Shown: positions 1-6,419 of the stretch, in pieces
Numbering within the stretch: the stretch's first letter is position 1
How the letters are laid out: each line of letters begins with the position of its first letter
Assembly: GCA_016935045.1 (NCBI GenBank)
Contig: JAFGRS010000237.1
Span: forward strand, 1 to 6,541
Source: Lentisphaeria bacterium
Lineage (GTDB): Bacteria > Verrucomicrobiota > Lentisphaeria > Oligosphaerales > JAFGRS01
DNA length: 6,541 bases
Direction: 5' to 3'
Notes under the pieces: generated by a model
Told to the model about the DNA's origin: nothing
The model's database searches: none
Seen by the model: only the letters and a program-made list of their open reading frames with translations
Program-made: the position numbers and the translations under genes

Positions 1-1148
1 AGCCGGATTTGCTCGGGGTCTTCCGGCAGCAGGGCGCCGGGTGCCGGGGTGGTGGTGTCGGTGATATCGACGCCGAGGTCGAAGAGGTCTCCCTGGGCGA
101 TGGTGAGGAAGCGGGCCTCGATGAGCACCTGGTACGGGGGCCGGTCGAATTCGTCCAGGAGGGCCTCGACAAGCCGCAGTCGATCGCGCGTGTCCTTGAC
201 CAGGAGGAGGTTGCGGTTGCGGAAGAGGCGGAACGTCGCGCCCTCGGGGGGATTGCCGCCCAGGACGTCGGTCAAGGCGTCTTCGAGGTCGGTGTCCTCC
301 GGGTTCTCGGGGGCCTTGGTGGCACCGCCGCTGCCCCGCCGGCCGCCACCCCCCCCGCCGCCGCCGTCCTCGGGGGCCTTGAGGGTCGGGATGGTGCCGC
401 GGCGCAGGCGGTAGACCTGGGTTTCCAGTTCCGGGCCGCCGGCGGGGCCTTGCCGCTCCATCAGCCAGGCCACGTTTTCGCTGACGTGGAAATCGACGCC
501 CATGATGTCCGCGATGGAGCCGAGGACCTCGCACAGGGGGGTATCGGTGACGCGGATGGTGAGGGGTTTCTCGGCTTCGAGGGTCTCGTCGGCAATGAAG
601 CTCAGACCCTCGATCTGATTGAGGGCCTCGACCAGCTCCGCGTACCCCGCGTTGCGGACGTTGATGGTGACCCGGCGCTTGAGGAGATCCTCCACCGGGC
701 CCTTGGGGATGAGGATGGGGTCGGTCGAGCCCCGGATGACCACGGTGCTGTTGTACTTCGACGGCAGCACCAGGCGTTGCTCGACCTCGGTGAGGGCACG
801 TTGTTCGGTCTCCCTCTGGGCGATATCGAGGGCGGCCCGACCCTTGACCTCGGCGATCCGCAGCCGCAACTCCGCCACTTCGTTGGCGAAGATGTCCTGA
901 CCGATCAGGGGTTGCAGAGCAGCTTCGGCCCCCTTGATGTCCCCCTTGTCGACGAGCTTGCGCACCTCGTCCAGACGCTTGCCGGCGGCCTTGAGCACCT
1001 CGCGGTGCTCGGTCGCCCGGAGTTCCTGCAACAGCGCCGCGTCGTCGCTCCCCGGGGTGGTGGCCGAGGGCTGGCCACTCTGCGTGTGGGTGCAGGAGAC
1101 CAGCACAAGGGTCAGGGCCAGGAAGGCTGCGCATTCCCCGCGTTTCAT
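1..1148 (-). CDS. Secretin-family outer-membrane channel lipoprotein (GspD/PilQ-like), N-terminal 382 residues, cut by window edge
   Basis: Secretins form multimeric outer-membrane pores for type II secretion or type IV pili. Reading from the ATG at 1148 gives an open frame with no stop down to base 1, so the C-terminal channel is outside the window. Seen: a lipoprotein signal with lipobox LVSC (Cys19); a charged, probably helical stretch at about 35-125; an STN-like domain at about 159-228 (VTINVRNAGYAELVEALNQI, then LTIRVTDTPLCEVL); an N1-like secretin repeat at about 244-336, interrupted by a Gly-rich insert at 262-275; and the start of the secretin core at about 340 (VLIEARFLTIAQGDLFDLGV). 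The ribosome site is weak: GAGAG at 1154-1158, 5 bases before ATG. The lipid anchor would place it on the outer membrane without a separate pilotin. It lies 229 bases downstream of the pseudopilin. Family is confident; type II versus pilus role cannot be settled from this half. Confidence 0.88.
   Translation of the reverse strand, partial: MKRGECAAFLALTLVLVSCTHTQSGQPSATTPGSDDAALLQELRATEHREVLKAAGKRLDEVRKLVDKGDIKGAEAALQPLIGQDIFANEVAELRLRIAEVKGRAALDIAQRETEQRALTEVEQRLVLPSKYNSTVVIRGSTDPILIPKGPVEDLLKRRVTINVRNAGYAELVEALNQIEGLSFIADETLEAEKPLTIRVTDTPLCEVLGSIADIMGVDFHVSENVAWLMERQGPAGGPELETQVYRLRRGTIPTLKAPEDGGGGGGGGRRGSGGATKAPENPEDTDLEDALTDVLGGNPPEGATFRLFRNRNLLLVKDTRDRLRLVEALLDEFDRPPYQVLIEARFLTIAQGDLFDLGVDITDTTTPAPGALLPEDPEQIR
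349..356 (-). repeat. G8 homopolymer inside the secretin Gly-rich linker
   Basis: Eight consecutive C on the plus strand read as GGG GGG GG(T) in the secretin frame, within eight glycine codons (residues 262-269). A change of one base in the run would shift the frame and remove the channel domain. The frame continues correctly past it here, so this copy is in the ON state. It could be a slippage-prone site or just a consequence of GC-rich glycine codons. Confidence 0.6.
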
Positions 1149-1171
1149 AGCTTCTCTCAACTCCAGACTAT

Positions 1172-1189
1172 GCCGGCGCACCCGCCGGC
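1172..1189 (-). other. GC hairpin in the secretin leader
   Basis: Two copies of the self-complementary hexamer GCCGGC (1172-1177 and 1184-1189) are separated by 6 bases, giving a perfect 6-bp stem 23 bases upstream of the secretin ATG. No T run follows it, so it does not look like an intrinsic terminator. It may be a leader structure or chance in GC-rich DNA. The rest of the 229-base gap shows no convincing promoter. Confidence 0.3.
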
Positions 1190-1298
1190 CCTCCTCACCT
1201 GCCTCATGCCCGCCCCGGGCGCCTGCCCGCGCGTGCTCCCACGGCCCCTGTCCCGGGCCGACCCTGCCACACTCCATCACGGCGTTGGCAATCCAAAC

Positions 1299-1312
1299 CG
1301 GGAAATCTCCCG
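1299..1312 (-). terminator. Possible weak terminator after the pseudopilin
   Basis: On the minus strand CGGGA-GATT-TCCCG forms a 5-bp stem with a 4-base loop, followed by GTTTGG. It starts 65 bases past the pseudopilin stop codon. The stem is short and the T run is only three bases, so termination would be inefficient at best. It would decide whether pseudopilin and secretin are co-transcribed. Confidence 0.2.
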
Positions 1313-1377
1313 TACATCCCCGGGAAAGCACTCTCCTCGGCACGGTGCATGAGGTCCCCCGGGTAACGGAGCAATCC

Positions 1378-2100
1378 TCAGTCAATGGTGCCCTCTTCCC
1401 AGTACGCCATCGTGAAACAACGATTGCCGCCATAGGCGATGTTCAGGACCGGCTGCACGCTGTTGCCGAAGGTGCCGCCTCCCCACTCCCGGGTCTTGAT
1501 CTTCTTGACGTGCCAGAAACAGCGCACCACCGGAAAGACCGTCGGATCGTAGGGCTTGCCGTCGTTCCCCTCGCGCAACTGCCACTCCTTGAAGGCCGAC
1601 CAGGAGGGATAGGTACCGGCAAAGCTGCAGCGCGCGAAGCTGCACTCGTAGAAGTAGCTGATCTTCTCGACCTGGCCGTTGCGCGGGATGTTAAACTCCG
1701 CCGCCGCCGCCCCGCCCGTCTCCGAAGCGGGTTTGCTCCCCTCCCGGTCGTAGGCCTCCGGAAAGGCCATGTCCTTGCGCGGCGACCACTCGTCATTGTC
1801 CGGCTTGGGGTCCCGCTGCAGGTTCATGTCGGCCTTGCAGTAGAAGACGTCGTCGGGGTCCTTCGAACCGCTGCTGATGTAGGCATTGTACAGGGTGGAG
1901 AGCCAGGGCGACATCTTGTCGTCGTTGTCGTCCCGGTACATGGTGAGGCTGAGGCCGATCTGCTTGAGGTTGTTCATGCAGTAGGCTGTCTTGGCCTTGT
2001 CCTTGGCCTTCTGGATGACGGGAAGGACCATCCCGGCCAGGATGGCAATGATCGCGATCACCACCAGCAGCTCGATCAGGGTAAAGGACCTCTTTCTCAT
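1378..2100 (-). CDS. Type II secretion/type IV pilin-like pseudopilin (prepilin-type N-terminal methylation domain)
   Basis: The 240-residue protein begins MRKRSFTLIELLVVIAI, the classic type IV prepilin start: a short basic leader, cleavage expected before Phe6, Glu at mature position +5, and a hydrophobic helix at about 6-29 that anchors the subunit in the inner membrane and packs in the pseudopilus. Residue -1 is Ser instead of the usual Gly. The amphipathic continuation (KAKDKAKTAYCMNNLKQIGL) is typical of G/H-type pseudopilins. The C-terminal domain has six cysteines (41, 88, 153, 158, 194, 228); FYCKAD at 86-91 and RCFWH at 193-197 match the C-x-x-D and RC-x-x-H positions I know from pilin-like proteins plentiful in Lentisphaerota and Planctomycetota. 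The start is fixed by GAGGAG 6 bases upstream. The secretin gene follows on the same strand. Specific role (structural subunit, minor pilin or adhesin) is unknown. Confidence 0.9.
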   Translation of the reverse strand: MRKRSFTLIELLVVIAIIAILAGMVLPVIQKAKDKAKTAYCMNNLKQIGLSLTMYRDDNDDKMSPWLSTLYNAYISSGSKDPDDVFYCKADMNLQRDPKPDNDEWSPRKDMAFPEAYDREGSKPASETGGAAAAEFNIPRNGQVEKISYFYECSFARCSFAGTYPSWSAFKEWQLREGNDGKPYDPTVFPVVRCFWHVKKIKTREWGGGTFGNSVQPVLNIAYGGNRCFTMAYWEEGTID

Positions 2101-2106
2101 CTTCCG

Positions 2107-2112
2107 CTCCTC
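2107..2112 (-). promoter_or_regulatory. Ribosome binding site of the pseudopilin
   Basis: GAGGAG on the minus strand sits 6 bases before the ATG at 2100. It supports that start, which also gives a normal short prepilin leader. Confidence 0.8.
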
Positions 2113-2126
2113 GATCGCCTGTCTGC

Positions 2127-2140
2127 CTGCCCTCGGGCAG
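2127..2140 (-). other. Small hairpin in the pseudopilin leader
   Basis: CTGCC and GGCAG form a 5-bp stem with a 4-base loop 26 bases upstream of the pseudopilin ATG. It is short, with no known motif attached, and may be chance. Confidence 0.25.
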
Positions 2141-2324
2141 TCCGCCCGGCCTTCGCTTCACCATAACCCAGCGGGCAACCGTTTGCCACACAAGCCCGGG
2201 ACCGCCGGAAACAGCTTACCCGCTCTGCTCTCTGACGTAACGCATCGTCGCTTCGGTTTATTGTCGCGCGGTTCGGGCCGAAAGAGAAAATCGGATGCCC
2301 CGGTCCGCCGGGCGCCATGGGAGA

Positions 2325-2379
2325 GGATGGACGGGATGGACGGGTATGGACGAAATGGACGGAAGGAACGGAAGGAACT
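2325..2379 (+). repeat. Degenerate 9-bp tandem repeat, six units (GGATGGACG type)
   Basis: Consecutive units read GGATGGACG, GGATGGACG, GGTATGGACG (10 bases), AAATGGACG, GAAGGAACG and GAAGGAACT. The first two are identical; later ones drift, with a second subfamily (GAAGGAACG) at the right end. On the minus strand this is a CGTCCATCC-like series lying in the leader between the glycosidase and the pseudopilin. The odd 10-base unit breaks any reading frame, so it is not protein-coding. Short GTCCAT-rich tandem arrays of this look are, as I recall, seen between genes in some PVC and planctomycete genomes; I cannot verify that here. Confidence 0.8.
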
Positions 2380-2407
2380 CTGGATCTCGCCGCGCGCGCA
2401 GTCGGAG

Positions 2408-2436
2408 TCCCACCCCTCAGCCCGCGATGCCCGACC
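2408..2436 (-). repeat. Dispersed repeat, copy 1 (partial)
   Basis: The minus strand contains the 15-base core CGGGCATCGCGGGCT, flanked by TGGGA on its far side, at the same spacing as in copy 2. Over 29 positions copies 1 and 2 agree at 25, with all four mismatches in a 5-base block beside the core. Its left half also forms one arm of the hairpin at 2427-2448. Confidence 0.75.
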
Positions 2437-2448
2437 GGAATCGGGCAT
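2427..2448. other. Perfect 8-bp hairpin
   Basis: ATGCCCGA (2427-2434) and TCGGGCAT (2441-2448) are exact inverted repeats around the loop CCGGAA. The first arm is part of repeat copy 1. No T run adjoins on either strand, so this is a structural or repeat-derived hairpin and not a standard terminator. Confidence 0.6.
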
Positions 2449-2457
2449 TCCCATTCC

Positions 2458-2473
2458 GCCCGGCGGGCCGGGC
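2458..2473. other. GC hairpin, 6-bp stem
   Basis: GCCCGG and CCGGGC form a 6-bp stem with a CGGG loop. It lies 9 bases from the preceding hairpin and 7 from the next, part of a tight series. Confidence 0.45.
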
Positions 2474-2480
2474 GCTGGAG

Positions 2481-2500
2481 GGCCGGGCTGTGTCCCGGCC
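2481..2500. other. GC hairpin, 7-bp stem
   Basis: GGCCGGG (2481-2487) and CCCGGCC (2494-2500) are perfect inverted repeats with the loop CTGTGT. It is all G/C in the stem. No T run follows on either strand. Confidence 0.55.
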
Positions 2501-2535
2501 GGAATCCGCAGAGGCACGCGGGCACCCCGGTCCGC

Positions 2536-2548
2536 CGCACGGAGTGCG
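2536..2548. other. Small hairpin abutting repeat copy 2
   Basis: CGCAC and GTGCG form a 5-bp stem with the loop GGA. The right arm ends inside the first two bases of repeat copy 2, which suggests that hairpin and repeat may be one element. Copy 3 lacks this hairpin. Confidence 0.35.
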
Positions 2549-2576
2549 CCTCCCACGCTGGAGCCCGCGATGCCCG
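2547..2576 (-). repeat. Dispersed repeat, copy 2 (30 bp)
   Basis: This matches copy 3 at 6471-6500 in inverted orientation, 29 of 30 bases identical, the one difference being at 2557. It lies 74 bases beyond the glycosidase stop codon, so the two copies bracket that gene. It contains the core CGGGCATCGCGGGCT on the minus strand followed by CCAGCGTGGGAGGCG. Confidence 0.85.
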
Positions 2577-2649
2577 ACCCGCAGGGGAGGGTTCGCGGTA
2601 CCTCCGGCTCAGCAGGCGCTTCGCCCTCCAGCAGGCCTCTTCGGGCCGT

Positions 2650-5600
2650 TCAGTCCCGTTCGCCCTGCAGCACGAAGCGGGGGTAGGCGGCGGGGAGCTT
2701 CATTTCACCGATGCCCGGGCTGAGTCCGAGCCAGTAGTGGCGTCCGGTCCCGTCGTTGTCGTTGACGATGAGGTTGAACCCGAGGATGCGTCCCGGGAAC
2801 GGCGTCAGGGGCGCCAGTTCGGACCACGGCAGGGCAAGGCGGTAGACGGTCTGGCGATCGCGCCGGCGGATATCGAGGGCGGCGGCAGCCAGGGAAACCG
2901 GCCCCAATCTGCCTTCCGGACCGGCATGGCGATGGAGCTGCGGGCCCCCGGGGGTGAGGGCAAGGGCATACTCGTGGTCGTTGTCGTCGTAGCCGACTTT
3001 CCCCTCGATGGCGTCGTTGGCGGTATCGAGGGCGATCTGCACCGAGTCGCCCTTCCAGGTTTCCGCACCTTCGTAGGGCTGGAAGAAGGAATCATCCTCG
3101 ACGCTGACTTCGAGGAGCAGAGCGGCGTCATTCCAGGCCAGGGCCGCCGTGGCTGCCAGGTTCCGGGGCCCCTTCCAGACCACGGCGGCGTCCGGGGGCT
3201 GAACGTGCCTGCGCTCGTTCAGATGGTAGCGCGGCACCGCCGCGGGAAACCCCTCCTCGCTGGATGGCGCCTCTTCCAGCCGCGGGCACGGCAGCCAATT
3301 GGCCGGAATCCGGCGGGAAACCGCCCCGGCAGCCGTGGAGGCCGTGATCACGATGACCGCGTCCGGCGACGGCTCGGCTGTGCCCTCGAAGGCGAAGCGG
3401 AAGGAGGTGCCTGCCGAGGGCGCCAACTCCAGCGGCAGACGGGGCAGCGGCGTCCGGAGTCCCGCCGGGAGATGGATGTCGAGGGTCCCCCGCAGGGGTC
3501 TCGGCAGGTTGTTCCGGACCGTGCCGGATACCGAGGTGTCGTCACCCATGAGCACGGCTACCGTGACGGCGTCGATGCCGAGGACGGCGTTGCCGAGGCG
3601 CCGGGCGACGTCTTCCGCATCGGCGTCGCGAACGACGACGTAAAGGGGTGAGGTACGGAGGGGCACCGCGAGCCGGTCCTGCCGCCGCTCGAGGGTCACG
3701 GGGGTCCCGGTCATGCTGACGGCTCGGACGTGCTCCGCGGGCAGGTCGACGAGAAGGTCCCTGGCGTCGCCGGCACACTTCCAGACCGTCAGCACCGTCT
3801 CCCCCGTGCGTTGCCGGAACGCATACGCGCGCACGTCTCCTTCGAAGATCGGAGGCAAGGGCTCGGTGTGTTCGAGGATGCGGGCGGCGGTGGCATAGGC
3901 GGCGGCCGCGGGGAGGGGGCGTCGGGGGTCTCGCCAGAGGCCGTATTCGTAGCCGCCTTCGAGGCATCCCCGGGTGAGAAACCAGAAGACCTTTTCGAGT
4001 TCCGGCACGCTCCGGGCCAGGACGAGGGTCCGGGCGACGGTCTCCGCGTGGTGTCGGGCATACTCGCTGCCGAGGGGTTGGCGCACATCGAGGGCCCAGC
4101 CCAGTTCCCCGATCCACAGGCGGTGGCGTCCACCGTACTCCCGCACCAGGGACGTGGCCGCCAGCAGCTTGCCGCGCAGGTCATTGCCTTCGGGAGTGAC
4201 GGAAACGCCCGAGGGACCGATGTTTCGCATCGGCGAGTAGGGGTGGATGGCCCAGATGTCAAAGGCATCCGCCGCCCGGCGGAAAACCCCCCGGGAAAAG
4301 GCGTAGCCGCCGCAGTCCCCGCCCGAAACCCCGGCGGCGAGAACACGGGCGTCCGGGTCCGCGCGCCGTACCGCGTCCGCGACCGCCCGGAGCACGTCGG
4401 CGTAGTAGGTGGCCCCTTCGAGGCCGGTCAGCCCGGCGGAGGAGGGGAAGACCAGGTCCGGCTCGTTCTCGACTTCCCAGTGGCGGGCGCGCCCGGCCAT
4501 CGTCCGCACCATGGCGGCGGCATAGTCGCAGGCGTCCGCGACATCGCGGATGCGTCCGTCGGGCCCCTTGGCCCAATCCGGCATGAGCGTCAGCTGCAGG
4601 GTCTCCATCAGGCCGAAACCGAGATCGAGGTGCCCCCGAACCGAATCGGGATCGAAGGCAAGGTCCCCCTTGGTCTTCTCGATCCAGCGCCAGCCGCGGA
4701 AATGCCGTATCCAGCGGGCCCCGATGCGGGCCAGGGCCTCTGAGGGGATGCCGCCGCCCTGAATGCCGAAGAAGGCGTCGGGGTCGGGGGCAACGTCACC
4801 CGGCCCCGGCACGGTGACGAAGGCGACCTCGTCCTGCGCCGGCGCCATTCCCGCGCCGGCGTGGGTTTCCGCCCGGAGGCGCGCGTACCCGGGGAGGCGG
4901 GAAGCGGGTGCGAGGGAGACCGTGCGGGTGGTCGTGCTCGATGGCGGCAGGAGCAGGGGTTCGTCGAGGAGGCTGAGCGCTGGCCGGCCCTCCTCGAAGA
5001 GCGTCAGGCGCAGGGCGCCGTTCCACGCCGCATCCCCGTGGTTGCGCAGGCAGACCCATGCCGATTGGGGCGGAGACTCCCGTTCGTACACGGAGCCCGG
5101 CTCAGCCGGATCGAGGCGGAGCGCCACGGCCAGCGGCGCGGATGGCCGGAACTCCGTGGCCGGGCCGGCCTCGATCTGCATGGCGTCGAGCCAGAGATCC
5201 ACCGCGGTATCCTTGGCCAGGACCGCATGGAACGAGCGGTCCACATCCTGCGCCGGGACGGTCATCTCGAAACGCTGCCATCCGGTCCCGACACGGAACG
5301 TCGCCCGGCGCATGATCGAGTAACGCAGATGCCAAAGGTCCACGGTCAGGCCCAGAGGGGCCGCGGCGCGGGCTTGGAAATGGAAGGTGTACTCGACCCC
5401 GGCCCGAATCACGCCGTAGACATTGGGACTGCGGACTTGCGGCACGCTCCCGGGGAGAAGGAGACTCCGCTCCCCGTGCACCGCGTCGTCCGCCCAGACG
5501 CAGTCGGCCCAATCCTCCACTCCCGTCTCGAAGGAGGCGTCGAAGGTCAGCAGATTCCCGCTCTGCGGGGGACGCTCGGTCATGGTCTTGGGCCCTGCCG

Positions 5601-6276
5601 CCGGGGCGCGAGCCTTGGCATCGAGTTCCCGGAGTTCCCGCGCCACCTGGTCCGGGGCGTCCGCGGGGTAGGTCCCCTGGCGTGGTTCGAGCCGGACGCC
5701 GTCCAGCCACAACTCCCCGATGCCGATCTCCTGGTGGTACACGAAGACGTTCAGACGTCGCGTCGTTGGCTTCAGGAATGCGGGAGGGATGGTCACACGG
5801 CATTCCTCCCAGCCGGCGCTGCCACCGCGGCGGAGCAGTTCCCCGTCTTCTGCTCCGGGCACCGCGACCCAACCCTGGGGCTCGATGCGGTCGCCCTTCT
5901 CCGTGCCCCACTGGAGAATGCGTGCCCGGGCACTCCCGGGAGGCATGCCGGAGCAGCGCACGGCAACGCGGAAGTCATAGGTGGCCCCCGGCAGGACAAC
6001 CACCGAGGCGCTGGCCAGATAGCGCGTTCCCGAACCGCCGGGAACGGACATGCGGTAGCAGAAACCCCCTTCGTACGCATCCCCCTCGACAACGCCGCCC
6101 GGCTCGGGACGCCCCCGCCACTGCTCCCAACTCCACCCCGAAGCCCCCTCCTCGAAACCACCGTTGCGCAACGACAGGACGACCCCATCCCCCGCGCCGG
6201 CAACCAGGCAGCAGACACCCGGCAGAACCGCCCACACTGCCAGCCGAGCAACGTCCGCAAGAAGGCGCAAACGCAT
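2650..6276 (-). CDS. Exported multidomain glycoside hydrolase, clan GH-A type (GH39/GH5-like), with carbohydrate-binding and CBM9-like modules
   Basis: The 1208-residue protein should hydrolyse a polysaccharide or glycoside outside the cytoplasm; the substrate is unknown. Modules in order: signal peptide about 1-28 (hydrophobic AVWAVLPGVCCLVAGAG); two galactose-binding-like sandwiches at about 35-197 and 240-377, each beginning with an N-G-G-F-E-E or D-A-S-F-E-T motif and ending LWLD; an Ig-like segment at about 380-490; a TIM barrel at about 500-805; a short beta segment to about 885; a second Ig-like segment at about 890-990; and a CBM9-like module at about 1015-1204 (LAWNDAALLLEVSVEDD, then GFNLIVNDNDGTGR). 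In the barrel the probable acid/base is Glu605 in EVENEP and the nucleophile Glu724 in LWIGELGW, with HPY at 678-680; the 119-residue spacing suits clan GH-A. I chose the ATG at 6276 because it gives the signal peptide and has GAGGTG 4 bases upstream; a frame open to 6477 adds 67 residues without features. Catalytic class is confident, exact family is not. Confidence 0.87.
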   Translation of the reverse strand: MRLRLLADVARLAVWAVLPGVCCLVAGAGDGVVLSLRNGGFEEGASGWSWEQWRGRPEPGGVVEGDAYEGGFCYRMSVPGGSGTRYLASASVVVLPGATYDFRVAVRCSGMPPGSARARILQWGTEKGDRIEPQGWVAVPGAEDGELLRRGGSAGWEECRVTIPPAFLKPTTRRLNVFVYHQEIGIGELWLDGVRLEPRQGTYPADAPDQVARELRELDAKARAPAAGPKTMTERPPQSGNLLTFDASFETGVEDWADCVWADDAVHGERSLLLPGSVPQVRSPNVYGVIRAGVEYTFHFQARAAAPLGLTVDLWHLRYSIMRRATFRVGTGWQRFEMTVPAQDVDRSFHAVLAKDTAVDLWLDAMQIEAGPATEFRPSAPLAVALRLDPAEPGSVYERESPPQSAWVCLRNHGDAAWNGALRLTLFEEGRPALSLLDEPLLLPPSSTTTRTVSLAPASRLPGYARLRAETHAGAGMAPAQDEVAFVTVPGPGDVAPDPDAFFGIQGGGIPSEALARIGARWIRHFRGWRWIEKTKGDLAFDPDSVRGHLDLGFGLMETLQLTLMPDWAKGPDGRIRDVADACDYAAAMVRTMAGRARHWEVENEPDLVFPSSAGLTGLEGATYYADVLRAVADAVRRADPDARVLAAGVSGGDCGGYAFSRGVFRRAADAFDIWAIHPYSPMRNIGPSGVSVTPEGNDLRGKLLAATSLVREYGGRHRLWIGELGWALDVRQPLGSEYARHHAETVARTLVLARSVPELEKVFWFLTRGCLEGGYEYGLWRDPRRPLPAAAAYATAARILEHTEPLPPIFEGDVRAYAFRQRTGETVLTVWKCAGDARDLLVDLPAEHVRAVSMTGTPVTLERRQDRLAVPLRTSPLYVVVRDADAEDVARRLGNAVLGIDAVTVAVLMGDDTSVSGTVRNNLPRPLRGTLDIHLPAGLRTPLPRLPLELAPSAGTSFRFAFEGTAEPSPDAVIVITASTAAGAVSRRIPANWLPCPRLEEAPSSEEGFPAAVPRYHLNERRHVQPPDAAVVWKGPRNLAATAALAWNDAALLLEVSVEDDSFFQPYEGAETWKGDSVQIALDTANDAIEGKVGYDDNDHEYALALTPGGPQLHRHAGPEGRLGPVSLAAAALDIRRRDRQTVYRLALPWSELAPLTPFPGRILGFNLIVNDNDGTGRHYWLGLSPGIGEMKLPAAYPRFVLQGERD

Positions 6277-6280
6277 CGGA

Positions 6281-6286
6281 CACCTC
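6281..6286 (-). promoter_or_regulatory. Ribosome binding site of the glycosidase
   Basis: GAGGTG on the minus strand ends 4 bases before the ATG at 6276, and a second purine-rich site AGGAG lies at 6288-6292, 11 bases before it. Together they favour this start, which creates a clear signal peptide, over the featureless 67-residue extension. Confidence 0.65.
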
Positions 6287-6341
6287 ACTCCTGACTCCAC
6301 ACCCACCCAAGCCCTGACGGAAAAAACAGAAACCGGGCAGG

Positions 6342-6356
6342 CCGACACAACGTCGG
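6342..6356. other. Short inverted repeat in the glycosidase leader
   Basis: CCGAC and GTCGG form a 5-bp stem with a 5-base loop, 65 bases upstream of the ATG. On the minus strand a T6 run begins 15 bases later, too far for a standard terminator. It could be an operator half-site pair or leader structure; evidence is slight. Confidence 0.3.
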
Positions 6357-6393
6357 ACAACCGTAGGAACCGACGCCAATGTAGCCCATCGCA

Positions 6394-6412
6394 GGGCGGG
6401 ACCACCCCGCCC
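6394..6412. other. GC hairpin, perfect 7-bp stem
   Basis: GGGCGGG (6394-6400) and CCCGCCC (6406-6412) are exact inverted repeats around ACCAC. There is no adjoining T run on either strand. It sits 7 bases from the longer hairpin at 6420-6459 and may belong to the same dispersed element. Confidence 0.55.
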
Positions 6413-6419
6413 GGGGACT

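Larger units (their letters stand above)
2101..2649. other. 549-base intergenic region with repeats and hairpins, no gene
   Basis: This lies between the glycosidase stop and the pseudopilin start. Its left part (about 2113-2320) has no clear element apart from a small hairpin at 2127-2140 and short AT-rich patches (CAATAAACC and TTTTCTCTTTC on the minus strand, about 2252-2291) that could belong to a pseudopilin promoter; I could not define -35 and -10 boxes. Its right part (2325-2579) is a compact block: a 9-bp tandem repeat, an alternating CG run (2391-2399), two copies of a dispersed repeat and four perfect GC hairpins. The 13-mer CCCCGGTCCGCCG occurs at 2298-2310 and 2525-2537. Open frames crossing it on both strands have no recognisable protein features. 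Confidence 0.75.

Noticed and set aside
9..1352. Plus-strand open frame of 447 codons
   Set aside because: It is antisense to the secretin, whose frame has a lipobox, STN and N1-like motifs; the plus-strand product has low-complexity content and no recognisable domain, as expected for a GC-rich shadow.
2252..2291. Sigma-70 promoter for the pseudopilin
   Set aside because: AT-rich patches exist on the minus strand, but no pair of -35 and -10 boxes with acceptable match and spacing could be found.
2408..2579. CRISPR array
   Set aside because: Only two imperfect copies occur close together, over 100 bases apart and filled with hairpins; there is no regular spacer pattern and no cas gene.
2317..3651. 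Plus-strand open frame of 444 codons across the intergenic repeats and the glycosidase 3' end
   Set aside because: It runs through tandem repeats and hairpins and then antisense to the CBM9-like module. No domain or ribosome site supports it.
3730..6294. Long plus-strand frames opposite the glycosidase (3730-4743 and 4861-6294)
   Set aside because: They are antisense to the catalytic and binding modules and their sequence mirrors the codon bias of the real gene.
6321..6356. Intrinsic terminator in front of the glycosidase (hairpin 6342-6356 plus T6)
   Set aside because: The stem is only 5 bp and the T run starts 15 bases after it, so the geometry is wrong.
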